Positions 49,424 through 57,782 of a stretch of DNA of 64,000 nucleotides are shown piece after piece. The first letter of the stretch is position 1. Each line of letters begins with the position of its first letter. The notes beneath the pieces were generated by a model. It did no database searches. It was not told the DNA's origin and was given only the letters and a program-made list of their open reading frames with translations. The stretch comes from Nocardioides piscis (GTDB taxonomy: Bacteria; Actinomycetota; Actinomycetes; Propionibacteriales; Nocardioidaceae), in NCBI RefSeq assembly GCF_011300215.1, contig NZ_CP049866.1:1302001-1366000 (forward strand), written 5' to 3'. The position numbers and the translations under genes are program-made.

Positions 49424-49495
49424 TTGTAACGCGCTGTCCGCGGCAGTCCCGACCCGTCGCTACGGCGCAGTTGTGCGCCGGACAGCGCGTTACAA
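49424..49495. repeat. 72-bp hairpin palindrome, copy 1
   Basis: Perfect 17-bp inverted arms TTGTAACGCGCTGTCCG (49424-49440) and CGGACAGCGCGTTACAA (49479-49495) around a 38-base loop. It lies upstream of the AbiEi/DUF559-type gene. A second, related copy ends that gene at 50635-50704. Confidence 0.9.
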
Positions 49496-49607
49496 CGCGC
49501 ACGGGGGTGGGGAGGCAGGCATCCACAGGGGGACCCGGCGGTGGTGCGTCCACAGGCAGTCGCAGCTCGGGCGACGCGACGCCGGAGCCGAGGGTCACCC
49601 TGACGCC

Positions 49608-50639
49608 ATGGAGACACGGATCGAGGCAGCAGTAGCCGCGGGAGGAGGTCTGGTCACAGCCAGATGCCTCCGGGAGCTGGGCGTGGATCCGCGCAGGATC
49701 ACGCGAGCCGTCCGCGACCGAGAGCTCGTCGCCGTACGCCGCGGTGTCTACACCACGGCCGCACGGTGGGACGCGCTCGATGAGTTCAGCGGGCGCCCCT
49801 TGGCTCGGGTGCAGTCCGTGCACCGCACGGTGTCGCTGCCACATGTGTTCAGTCACGACTCCGCGGCGCTGATCCACGGGCTGCCGCTCATCGACGCGCG
49901 CACTGCCGACGTGCACCTCACCCGGGCAAGGTGCCTGGGATCGAGGGTCCGTCACGGCGTGCGGCATCACGGCGCGCCATACGCCCCGGCCTCCGTGATC
50001 GACGTCGAGGGGCTGCCCGTGCTGCCCATCGCCCGCACCGTCGCGGACCTGGCCCGGGAGCACGGCTACGAGGCGGGGTTGGTGGCTGCCGACGCCGCAC
50101 TGCGCAGAGGGGCCACAGTCCGAGAGCTTCGAGATGCGTATGCCGACATGCGCTCCTGGCCGGGCGTCTCGTGCTGTCGCGCCGTCGTGGACGACGCCGA
50201 CGCGGGAGCCGAGAGCGCCGCCGAGACGTTGGCGCGCATCCTGGTCAACGAGCTGGGGATCGGTCCGGTGGAGACCCAGTTCCCGGTCGTCGTCGACAAC
50301 CGGGTCCGGTGGGCCGACCTGCGAGTGGGATGCCACCTATTCGAGGTCGACGGGTTCATCAAGCTCCTGCCGGCCGCCGATGGTGGGGTGGCGACCAGGT
50401 CTGCTGCCCGGGTCGTGTGGGACGACCGCAAACGTGACCGAGAGCTGGGCGCCGTCGGGCTGGGGATCAGCCACCTCGTGTGGGCTGACTTCTTCGGCTT
50501 GCGGCGCGCCCAGGCACTCGAACGCCTGGCCGCTGAGCATGCGATCACCACCGCTCGCTTCGGTGCGAGGCTGCCCGACCACCTGGAGATCGCGGCGAGG
50601 CGGCTGCGCGGGCGTCGCACCCCCACCGTGGGTCTGTAA
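49608..50639 (+). CDS. AbiEi-type antitoxin/DUF559-like protein, flanked by palindromes
   Basis: 343 residues from ATG 49608. The N-terminus is a winged helix like AbiEi antitoxins (LVTARCLRELGVDPRRITRAVRDRELVAVRRGVY), followed by the characteristic HDSAALIHGLPL and PIARTVADLAREHG. The C-terminal third (LARILVNELGIGPVETQFPV then VRWADLRVGCHLFEVDGF) resembles the DUF559/Vsr-like endonuclease fold, but key acidic residues are only partly recognisable. No AbiEii toxin gene is adjacent. Its stop codon TAA lies inside the second hairpin. Such solo proteins are abundant in actinobacteria; role unproven. Confidence 0.8.
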   Translation: METRIEAAVAAGGGLVTARCLRELGVDPRRITRAVRDRELVAVRRGVYTTAARWDALDEFSGRPLARVQSVHRTVSLPHVFSHDSAALIHGLPLIDARTADVHLTRARCLGSRVRHGVRHHGAPYAPASVIDVEGLPVLPIARTVADLAREHGYEAGLVAADAALRRGATVRELRDAYADMRSWPGVSCCRAVVDDADAGAESAAETLARILVNELGIGPVETQFPVVVDNRVRWADLRVGCHLFEVDGFIKLLPAADGGVATRSAARVVWDDRKRDRELGAVGLGISHLVWADFFGLRRAQALERLAAEHAITTARFGARLPDHLEIAARRLRGRRTPTVGL

Positions 50640-50704
50640 CGCGCTGTTAGCTGCGCACCCGCCCCGTTGCAGTGGCGCGGCAGTGCGAGTAGCAGCGCGT
50701 TACA
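50635..50704. repeat. 70-bp hairpin palindrome, copy 2
   Basis: Arms TGTAACGCGCTGTTA (50635-50649) and TAGCAGCGCGTTACA (50690-50704), 14 of 15 paired, with a 40-base loop. The core TGTAACGCGCTG is shared with copy 1. The left arm contains the TAA stop of the AbiEi/DUF559-type gene, and the right arm contains the TAA stop of lysS on the other strand, so it terminates two converging genes. Confidence 0.88.
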
Positions 50705-52403
50705 AGGACACGGCCGGCGCGCCGAGCAACGAGCGGACGGTGTCCTGGCCGAGCGCGACGATCAGCGTCGGCAGGCGGGGGCCGCGGTCGGCGTCGACCA
50801 GCAGGTTGTAGAGCAACCTGAAGAACGCCTTCTGGTCGGCCTTGACCTCATCGGTCGGGGCGTCGTCGAAGCCGAGGCCCCGAGCCACCTTCGGGACGCC
50901 GTAGACGACCGTGGTCACCGACTCGAGCTCGAGCTCCTCGGGCAGCCGGTCGAGGAAGAGCCGCAGCCACAGCTCCTCGTCCTCGGACAGCGACGCGAGC
51001 CGTGCGGTGTCCGGCGTGGCCCGCACGGTCGTGCGCTCCGACTCGGGCAGCGATGCGGTCCACGCCATCGCTCGGCCGAGGCGCGGTTCGAGGTCGGCGA
51101 CGGATGTGTGGGGGAAGCCGAGGTGCTCGATGACCCGGCTGATCAGGTCGGCCGAGCCGGCCGTCACGTCAGCCACCGAGGACAGGGTCCGGAACGGCAC
51201 CGGGACCGCCGAGGTCGGCAGGGGACCGGCGGCGGTGGCCGAGGCGCGTTCGAAGGCGAGGACCTGGGCGTCGCGCTTGGTGGGGTCGGCGGCCTTGCGT
51301 CGCAGGGCGTCCCACTCGTCGTACAACCGCACGACCTCGGGGCCGAAGTCGATGGTGAACGCCTGCTTGGGAGCCCGCCGGGTGTAGAGCCAGCGCACCA
51401 TCGGCGCCTCCAGGATGGCCAGCGCGTCGGCCGGCGTCGGCACCCCACCGCTCGACGACGACATCTTCTGCATCCCCGCGATCCCGACGAACGCATAGGT
51501 CACGCGCGCCGGTGCCCGCCAGTCGAAGATCGACGAGACGAGCTCCTGGCCGACGGTGTAGGAGGAGCCGGGCGTCATGTGGTCGAGCCCGGCCGGTTCG
51601 AAGTTGACCTTCTCCCAGGCCCACCTCATCGGCCAGTCGACCTTCCAGACGAGCTTGCCGCCGTCCTCGCTCGTGACGTTGGTGACGCCGCTGAAGCCAC
51701 AGACCTGACAGGTGTAGGAGAGGTCGGTGGAGTCGTCGTCATAGGCCGTGACGTCGGTGGTGTCGCGACCGCACTGACCGCACCACGGCTTGTAGGGGAA
51801 GCGGGAGAGAGCGCCGGAGCCGGTCGTCTCCTCCTCGTTGGCGACGGACTCGGCGAGCGAGGCTGCTTCCTCGTCGCTCTCGGCGACCGGACCGGTCTTG
51901 GTGCGATAGCCGGCGAGGACGTCCTCGATCCGGTCGCGGTGCCGGATGGCGTGCAGGATCTGGTCGCGATAGGTCCCGGCCTGATACATCAGCGTCTGGC
52001 TGATCTCGTCCATCTCGACGCCGAGCTCGGCCAGCGACGCCTGCAGCGGGGACTTGAAGTGCGTGGCCCAGGAGTCGTGGCACCCCCACGGGTCGGGTAC
52101 GGCGGACAGCGGCCGCCCGATGTGGTCGCTCCACTCCGGGGGGACCCCGGCAGGGACCTTGCGGAAGCGGTCGTAGTCGTCCCAGGAGTGCAGGTGGCGC
52201 ACGGCGATGCCCCGGCGCCGCAGCTCCTCCGCCACGAGGTGCGGGGTCAGGAACTCGCGCAGGTTGCCGAGGTGGATGGGTCCCGACGGGCTGGCGCCGG
52301 ACGCGACCGTGACGAGGTTGCCCTCGCCGGCGTGCCGGACGGCGTCGTCAGCCGCGCGCGTGACCCAGTCGATGGGGTCGCCGGACTGTCCGCCTCGTGT
52401 CAT
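50700..52403 (-). CDS. lysS: Class I lysyl-tRNA synthetase
   Basis: 567 residues from ATG 52403. HIGH-like ASPSGPIHLGNL (about 37-48), a KMSKS-like KMSSSSG, and two zinc-binding Cys pairs (CGQCG and CQVCG), then VWKVDWPMRW. These are features of the archaeal-type class I LysRS, structurally unrelated to the class II LysS of most bacteria. It charges tRNA-Lys. Whether a class II enzyme also exists lies outside this window. The longer open frame to 52553 is not used. The stop is in a hairpin arm. Confidence 0.9.
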   Translation of the reverse strand: MTRGGQSGDPIDWVTRAADDAVRHAGEGNLVTVASGASPSGPIHLGNLREFLTPHLVAEELRRRGIAVRHLHSWDDYDRFRKVPAGVPPEWSDHIGRPLSAVPDPWGCHDSWATHFKSPLQASLAELGVEMDEISQTLMYQAGTYRDQILHAIRHRDRIEDVLAGYRTKTGPVAESDEEAASLAESVANEEETTGSGALSRFPYKPWCGQCGRDTTDVTAYDDDSTDLSYTCQVCGFSGVTNVTSEDGGKLVWKVDWPMRWAWEKVNFEPAGLDHMTPGSSYTVGQELVSSIFDWRAPARVTYAFVGIAGMQKMSSSSGGVPTPADALAILEAPMVRWLYTRRAPKQAFTIDFGPEVVRLYDEWDALRRKAADPTKRDAQVLAFERASATAAGPLPTSAVPVPFRTLSSVADVTAGSADLISRVIEHLGFPHTSVADLEPRLGRAMAWTASLPESERTTVRATPDTARLASLSEDEELWLRLFLDRLPEELELESVTTVVYGVPKVARGLGFDDAPTDEVKADQKAFFRLLYNLLVDADRGPRLPTLIVALGQDTVRSLLGAPAVSL

Positions 52404-52430
52404 GGCCGGAAGGCTATCCGGCGCACGACG

Positions 52431-52470
52431 AAGGCACCGAAGTCGTCCCCTGCGGCGACTCCGGTGCCTT
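52431..52470. promoter_or_regulatory. Hairpin in the lysS leader region
   Basis: AAGGCACCG-A-AGTCG pairs with CGACT-C-CGGTGCCTT (14 of 15 pairs, 10-base loop), 28 bases before the lysS start, in the gap between lysS and the divergent LuxR-type gene. Possibly a leader structure for lysS or a dispersed palindrome; nothing shows a T-box. Confidence 0.45.
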
Positions 52471-52594
52471 GTGCGTCTGCTGCCATGTCGGCGGTCGGGC
52501 GGCACACCCCCCGGTGCTTCGCCCGACCTCGACGCAACCCCCATTGTGAACAAGTGCGATGCGCTATCCGTGGCCCAAAGCGGCCGGTGACACT

Positions 52595-53581
52595 ATGCTG
52601 CCAGTCGTGCCCCGTCGTCCGCTCGCCCAAGCTTTCGGTCTCCCGGCGCCCATGGACGAGCTCTATCGCACAGTGCTGACCGGGTCGGGTGGTTCGCTCG
52701 GCGAGCTCGCCCAGTCGCTGTTCGTGACGCCCGAGCAGCTCCTGCAACGTCTTGGCCCGCTGATCGCGAACGACATCGTCCGGGTCGACGGCGACACCCT
52801 GGACGTGGCCTCCCCGGTCGACGCGGTGTCGAGGTTCGTGACCGCCCAGGCCGACGCGCTCGCTGAGGCGGGCAGCCAGCTGCGTCGGATCGCCTCGTCC
52901 CTCCCGGTCCTGGTCGAGATGGGGGGCGAGCCCGCTCATGCCCCCTCCACGGTCATCGGTGCCGAGGTCGACACCGACAGCGAGGCCCTGGAGTCACTGC
53001 TCGGCATGATCGCGGAGTCGCACGGTGACCTGTGCTTCCTCCGTCCGGACCAGTGGCGGCTCTCCAGCGAGTCGACCATGGCCCTGGCCGTGAACAGTGC
53101 CGTCAGGTCAGGACGACGAGTGCGCGCCATCTATCCGGCGGGGGCGCTGAAGGAGGCGCCCGAGATCCTGATCGGGCGAGCCGCCATCGGCGAGCAGATC
53201 CGGGTGCTGCCCGAGGTCCCCAGCAGGCTGGCGATCGTGGGCGCCACCCGAGCCGTGCTGCCCGACCCCCTCGGTGTCCGCAACCAGCGGTGGCTCATCG
53301 TGCAGCACCAGACCATCGTGGCGAGCCTCACCGCGTGGTTCGACCTGCTGTGGGGATCGGCGACCGCCGTACCGATGCTCGACCGCGGAGAGGCACGACC
53401 CGACCTGCGGCGACTGCTGCTGGCCCAGCTCGCCGCCGGCGCCAAGGACGAGCAGATCGCGCGCAACCTCGGGACCAGCCTGCGAACGGTCCGCCGGCGC
53501 GTCGCCTCGCTGATGGACGAACTCGGCGTGGACAGCCGGTTCCAGGCCGGTGCAGAGGCCGCACGCCGGGGCTGGCTGTAG
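52595..53581 (+). CDS. LuxR/TrmB-type helix-turn-helix transcriptional regulator
   Basis: 328 residues from ATG 52595. N-terminal winged helix of TrmB type (LDELYRTVLTGSGGSLGELAQSL region), a central domain with YPAGALKEAPE and MLDRGEARPD, and a C-terminal LuxR-like HTH (AAGAKDEQIARNLGTSLRTVRRRVASLMDELG). A regulator of this form often precedes actinobacterial peptide or secretion loci. It is 141 bp upstream of the repeat protein gene, in the same direction, hence a probable local activator. Confidence 0.85.
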   Translation: MLPVVPRRPLAQAFGLPAPMDELYRTVLTGSGGSLGELAQSLFVTPEQLLQRLGPLIANDIVRVDGDTLDVASPVDAVSRFVTAQADALAEAGSQLRRIASSLPVLVEMGGEPAHAPSTVIGAEVDTDSEALESLLGMIAESHGDLCFLRPDQWRLSSESTMALAVNSAVRSGRRVRAIYPAGALKEAPEILIGRAAIGEQIRVLPEVPSRLAIVGATRAVLPDPLGVRNQRWLIVQHQTIVASLTAWFDLLWGSATAVPMLDRGEARPDLRRLLLAQLAAGAKDEQIARNLGTSLRTVRRRVASLMDELGVDSRFQAGAEAARRGWL

Positions 53582-53722
53582 GCGCGTGGCAGCCTCACCC
53601 ATAGGGATGGATCGCGGCTGATCTGAGGCATTTGATCGGTCTAATGTGGGATATCGACCACATGTCACGACACCGATCTACGGCCCGCCACCGATCGTGG
53701 CGGGGACCAGGGAGGGACACCC

Positions 53723-55213
53723 ATGAGCACCGAAGAGCACGCACCCCTGACACCCGAGGAGCTCGCCGGGGAGGGCATCACGGCGCTGCCGGACAAGGAG
53801 GTCATCTCGATCCTCGACCTCGCCGCTGACGTCGACCTCGCGATCGACGGAGCAGCCCCGATCGACCTCGCCGTGGCTCTCAACGCCAACATCGTCGCCC
53901 CGATCGACGCTGCCGTCAGCGCCAACCTGCTGAGCGACAACTCCACCAGCCAGGCACTGGCGGACCAGGGCGTCCAGATCACGCAGACGATCGACGCCGA
54001 CGCGCTGGCAACAGGGGTCCAGGACAGCCAGATCGACCAGAGCGACACCGTCGTCCCCGGCACCACCGAGTCCGGCACCGGCACGACGGGCGGCGCCACG
54101 ACCGACGGCACCTCGGGCGACGGCATGCTGACGGCTGCCACGACCACCGACGACGCGACCCAGCCCCAGACCGAGGCCCTCTCCGCCACGAACAGTGAGC
54201 CCGTCGACGGCAGCGTCGTCGTGGACTCGGCCGGCAACGTGATCGGCACGCTCGACAGCGCGACCGGCAACGTCATCGGGTCGGACGGAGCCATCCTCGG
54301 TTCCCTCAACGAGACGACGGGTGTGGTCGTCGACTCGGCCGGCAACCTGATCGGCACCGTGACCGACATCATCGACGGCGCGACGGTCGTGGGCTCCAAC
54401 GGTGCGGTCCTCGGCGTCCTCGATGCCGCGACCGGCAACGTGCTCGACGCGTCGGGCAACGTGGTCGGCACCCTTGACCCGCTCACCGGTGAGGTGCTCA
54501 ACACCGTCGGCACCGTGGTGGGGACGGTCACCGGTCTCGTCGACGGCACGACGGTCCTCGACTCCGCCGGCAACGTGGTCGGGACCCTCGACGGCGTCAC
54601 CGGCAACGTCGTCGACTCCGCCGGCAACGTCATCGGCGCGCTCGACCCGATCACCGGTCAGGTCCTCGACGCCGCCGGCAACATCGTGGGCACGGTCGGT
54701 CAGGTCGTCGACGACGTCACCGACACGCTCGGCGGACTCAACACGGGCGACCTGCTCAAGGGCGACCTGCTCAACGTCGACGTCAACGTCGACCTCGACG
54801 CCGACCTGGCCGCGCCGATCAACGGCGCCGTGGCCGCCAATGCCAACGTCGCGGCGCCGATCGACGCCGCGGTCGCGGCCAACATCCTGTCCGAGGGTTC
54901 CGAGGCGACCGCCCTCGCCCAGCAGGACGCGATCATCACCCAGTCGATCACCGGTGTCGCGGAGGCGACCTCCGAGCAGACCTCGGACATCAACCAGTCC
55001 TCGGTCGAGCCGGTCGACACGGACACGGCCTCCGCTGACGGTGTCGACGGCATGGTCACCTCGGGCGACACCGAGTCGACGGGGACGACCGACCCCGCGC
55101 AGGTGGACCCCGCTCCTGAGGTCGTCGCCGAGGACCCCGCGACGACACCCACCGATGAGTCGACTGCGACCGACACCACGACGCCCGCTCCGGCGGAGAC
55201 CACGACGCAGTGA
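53723..55213 (+). CDS. Leader-bearing Ala/Gly/Thr-rich repeat protein, putative substrate of the M50 protease
   Basis: 496 residues, no signal peptide. AGGGAGGGAC precedes ATG 53723. Residues 1-33 look like a leader (acidic/Gly, ending LPDKEVISILDL). Module A (about 39-107) and module B (about 356-427) are duplicates sharing a core of the type VAPIDAAVxANxLS. Between them lie nine repeats of about 18 residues (165-330), consensus VVDSAGNVIGTLDPxTGN, a beta-solenoid-like pattern; about 70 residues at the end are acidic and rich in Thr, Asp and Pro. Its stop overlaps the start of the PqqD-M50 gene (GTGA), so they are translationally coupled. I know no named family for it. Confidence 0.8.
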   Translation: MSTEEHAPLTPEELAGEGITALPDKEVISILDLAADVDLAIDGAAPIDLAVALNANIVAPIDAAVSANLLSDNSTSQALADQGVQITQTIDADALATGVQDSQIDQSDTVVPGTTESGTGTTGGATTDGTSGDGMLTAATTTDDATQPQTEALSATNSEPVDGSVVVDSAGNVIGTLDSATGNVIGSDGAILGSLNETTGVVVDSAGNLIGTVTDIIDGATVVGSNGAVLGVLDAATGNVLDASGNVVGTLDPLTGEVLNTVGTVVGTVTGLVDGTTVLDSAGNVVGTLDGVTGNVVDSAGNVIGALDPITGQVLDAAGNIVGTVGQVVDDVTDTLGGLNTGDLLKGDLLNVDVNVDLDADLAAPINGAVAANANVAAPIDAAVAANILSEGSEATALAQQDAIITQSITGVAEATSEQTSDINQSSVEPVDTDTASADGVDGMVTSGDTESTGTTDPAQVDPAPEVVAEDPATTPTDESTATDTTTPAPAETTTQ

Positions 55214-57768
55214 CCACGCTGGTCGACGCCCCGGCGCGCGTCGACGGCGTCCAGCTCATCGGCGAGATGGTGGGGTCCGGCTATCGGACCCCACCGTCCC
55301 TGGTGCGCCGCGCCGACGGGCAGGTGCTCCAGCTCACCCCGCTGCTCTACCTCGTCCTGAGCGCTGTCGACGGCCGGCGCAGCTGTGCAGACATCGCAGG
55401 GCTCGTGGGCCCTGCGATGGGTCGGTCGGTGAGCGAGGACAACATCCGGACGCTGGTCGACGGGCAGCTGCGCCCACTCGGCCTGCTCCGGAAGGCTGAC
55501 GGGTCCGAGCCGGAGCTCAAGCGCTCCGACCCGCTCCTCGGCCTGAAGCTGCGCTGGGCAGCCACCGACCCCAGCACCACCCGTCGGCTCACCGACCCGT
55601 TCAGGCCGTTGTTCCGGCCGGTCGTCGCGGCCGCGGTCACGTTGGGCTTCGTGCTGGTCGTCGCCTGGGTCTTCTTCGACCGCGGGTTGGGAAGATCGGC
55701 GTACGACGCCTTCGACCGCCCGCACCTGTTGCTGCTCGTGTTCGCCGTCTCGGTCCTGTCAGGGGGATTCCACGAGTTCGGGCATGCCGCCGCAGCGCGC
55801 TACAGCGGCGCCCAGCCCGGTGTGATGGGGGCCGGGCTCTATCTCGTCTGGCCGGCTTTCTACACCGACGTGACCGACAGCTACCGGCTCGGCCGGGCCG
55901 GCCGGATCCGCACCGACCTGGGCGGTCTCTACTTCAACGCCATCGTCGTGTGCCTGACGTTCGTCTGGTGGTGGGCCACCGGTTGGGAGGCGCTGCTGCT
56001 GCTGGTCGCGACCCAGGTCCTCCAGATGGCCCAGCAGCTCCTGCCCCTGCTGCGCTTCGACGGCTATCACCTGCTCGCCGACATCGCCGGCGTCCCCGAC
56101 CTCTATCACCGGATCCGCCCGACCCTGCTCGGCCTGCTGCCGCACCGCTGGAACGACCCCGAGAACGCCGTCCTCAAGCCGTGGTCGCGCGCCGTGATCA
56201 CCCTGTGGGTCTTGATCACCATCCCGATGATGGCGCTCATGCTGTGGGCGCTGGTCATGGCCGTCCCCAGGCTCCTCGGCACTGCGGGAGGCGCGATCGA
56301 GCGTGACACCGAAGCCGTGGCCCGGGCGTGGGCAGACGGCGGTGCCATCGACGTCGCCGCCCACGTGCTCCAGGTCCTGGCGGTCGTCCTGCCGATCCTC
56401 GCCTGCGCGATGATCCTGGGCCGGATCGGCGTCAGGTGGTTCGGCGGACTGGCGAAGTGGAGCCGCGGCTCGGCCCCCAAGCGAGTGTTGGCCGCTGCCG
56501 CGAGCGCCCTGCTCGTGACCGGGCTCTCCTGGGCCTGGTGGCCGAATCCTGGCACCTACCGTCCCATCGGCCCCGATGAGCGCGGCCTCGTCACCAGCCT
56601 CCTGCCCGTGTCGAGCACGGGCCCAGCTGACGTGGTGGGTCGCGCCGCGCCCGGCATGCTGGCCGATCCCGGGTCGCGCCCGATCGGCTCGGCGGCCCAG
56701 GAGCGTCTCTCCAGCGGCGAACCCCTGGTCGCGGTCCTGGAGAAGGGTGAGAAGCGCCCGACGAAGCAGGACCCGGTCATGGCGATGGTGCTCGTCCCGA
56801 CGAGCGAGCCGGGTGCCACCGCCTCGGCGACGAGCTCCCCGGACGTCTTGCCGTCCGACGGGCCCGCTCCCACTGCCGCTCCCCCTGCGACGACTCCGGT
56901 GGCCACGGAGCCCCCCGGTGGCACGTGGGTCTTCCCGTTCGACCAGCCGTTGGCACCCGAGGAGGGCGACAACCAGGCGCTGGCGGTCAACACCACCGAC
57001 GGCTCCGTCACCTACGACCTGGCCTTCGCCCTCGTGTGGGCCGAGGACGACGAGGTCCTCAACGTGAACGAGGCCCACGCCTACGCCTCGTGCACCGACT
57101 GTGCCGCCGTCGCGGTCGCCTTCCAGGTCGTCCTGATCATGGACGACGCCCAGGTGGTGATCCCGCAGAACCTCGCGACAGCCGCCAACTACGAGTGCCT
57201 GCGGTGCATCACCGCGGCCATCGCCAACCAGCTCGTCCTGTCGGTGCAGGAGGCACCGGGCGAGGAGGAGCTGCACGACCTCGCTGACGTCTGGACGCGG
57301 CTGCTGGAGTTCGGTCAGAACATCACGTCCTACACCTTGACGGAGGTCGCCGAGCAGCTGGAGACATTCAAGGAGGAGATCATCACGATCCTCGGTGAGT
57401 CCCCCGTGGTGGAGCTGGACGACTCGACCACGGCGACTCCTGCCGACGGTTCGACAAGTCCGTCGCCGACCACGACGACGTCGGGCACCGCCACGCCCTC
57501 TCCGTCGACGACGACCAGTCCGTCGACGACGTCCTCGCCCTCGCCCACCCAGAGCAGCAGCACGACGCCGGCGCCGACCACGTCCACCAGCTCACCCACG
57601 ACGACCAGCTCGCCGACGACCACGAGCTCGCCGACCACGACCACGACCACCACGCCGTCGCCGACCACGACGTCGTCGCCGTCACCGTCGACGACCCAGT
57701 CGTCCTCGACGTCGACGGCATCGACGTCGACGTCGAGCGGAACGGTGTCGCCGACCGCCACACCCTGA
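55210..57768 (+). CDS. Membrane M50-type zinc metalloprotease with N-terminal PqqD/RRE-like domain
   Basis: 852 residues from GTG 55210. Residues about 30-95 match a PqqD/RRE-like fold (RRADGQVLQLTPLLYLVLSAVDGRRS). Membrane region 135-440 with about eight helices contains the zinc motif HEFGH (188-192) and a probable third ligand in FDGYHLLAD (283-290), as in the site-2/YydH-type M50 proteases. An extracellular part (about 450-735) carries two CxxC pairs (CTDC 628-631, CLRC 663-666) with AVAVAFQVVLI-like repeats. The last 115 residues are almost only Ser, Thr and Pro. Likely binds the leader of the preceding protein and cleaves it; inference. Confidence 0.85.
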   Translation: MTTLVDAPARVDGVQLIGEMVGSGYRTPPSLVRRADGQVLQLTPLLYLVLSAVDGRRSCADIAGLVGPAMGRSVSEDNIRTLVDGQLRPLGLLRKADGSEPELKRSDPLLGLKLRWAATDPSTTRRLTDPFRPLFRPVVAAAVTLGFVLVVAWVFFDRGLGRSAYDAFDRPHLLLLVFAVSVLSGGFHEFGHAAAARYSGAQPGVMGAGLYLVWPAFYTDVTDSYRLGRAGRIRTDLGGLYFNAIVVCLTFVWWWATGWEALLLLVATQVLQMAQQLLPLLRFDGYHLLADIAGVPDLYHRIRPTLLGLLPHRWNDPENAVLKPWSRAVITLWVLITIPMMALMLWALVMAVPRLLGTAGGAIERDTEAVARAWADGGAIDVAAHVLQVLAVVLPILACAMILGRIGVRWFGGLAKWSRGSAPKRVLAAAASALLVTGLSWAWWPNPGTYRPIGPDERGLVTSLLPVSSTGPADVVGRAAPGMLADPGSRPIGSAAQERLSSGEPLVAVLEKGEKRPTKQDPVMAMVLVPTSEPGATASATSSPDVLPSDGPAPTAAPPATTPVATEPPGGTWVFPFDQPLAPEEGDNQALAVNTTDGSVTYDLAFALVWAEDDEVLNVNEAHAYASCTDCAAVAVAFQVVLIMDDAQVVIPQNLATAANYECLRCITAAIANQLVLSVQEAPGEEELHDLADVWTRLLEFGQNITSYTLTEVAEQLETFKEEIITILGESPVVELDDSTTATPADGSTSPSPTTTTSGTATPSPSTTTSPSTTSSPSPTQSSSTTPAPTTSTSSPTTTSSPTTTSSPTTTTTTTPSPTTTSSPSPSTTQSSSTSTASTSTSSGTVSPTATP

Positions 57769-57782
57769 TCCGTCCGGGTGTC

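Noticed and set aside
49608..50639. A complete type IV toxin-antitoxin system (AbiE)
   Set aside because: No AbiEii nucleotidyltransferase toxin is encoded on either side; the neighbours are DUF3151 and lysS.
52595..57768. Classification as a known lanthipeptide, lasso peptide or daptide cluster
   Set aside because: No modification enzyme (LanM, asparagine synthetase-like, radical SAM or the like) is nearby, and the candidate substrate is a 496-residue protein.
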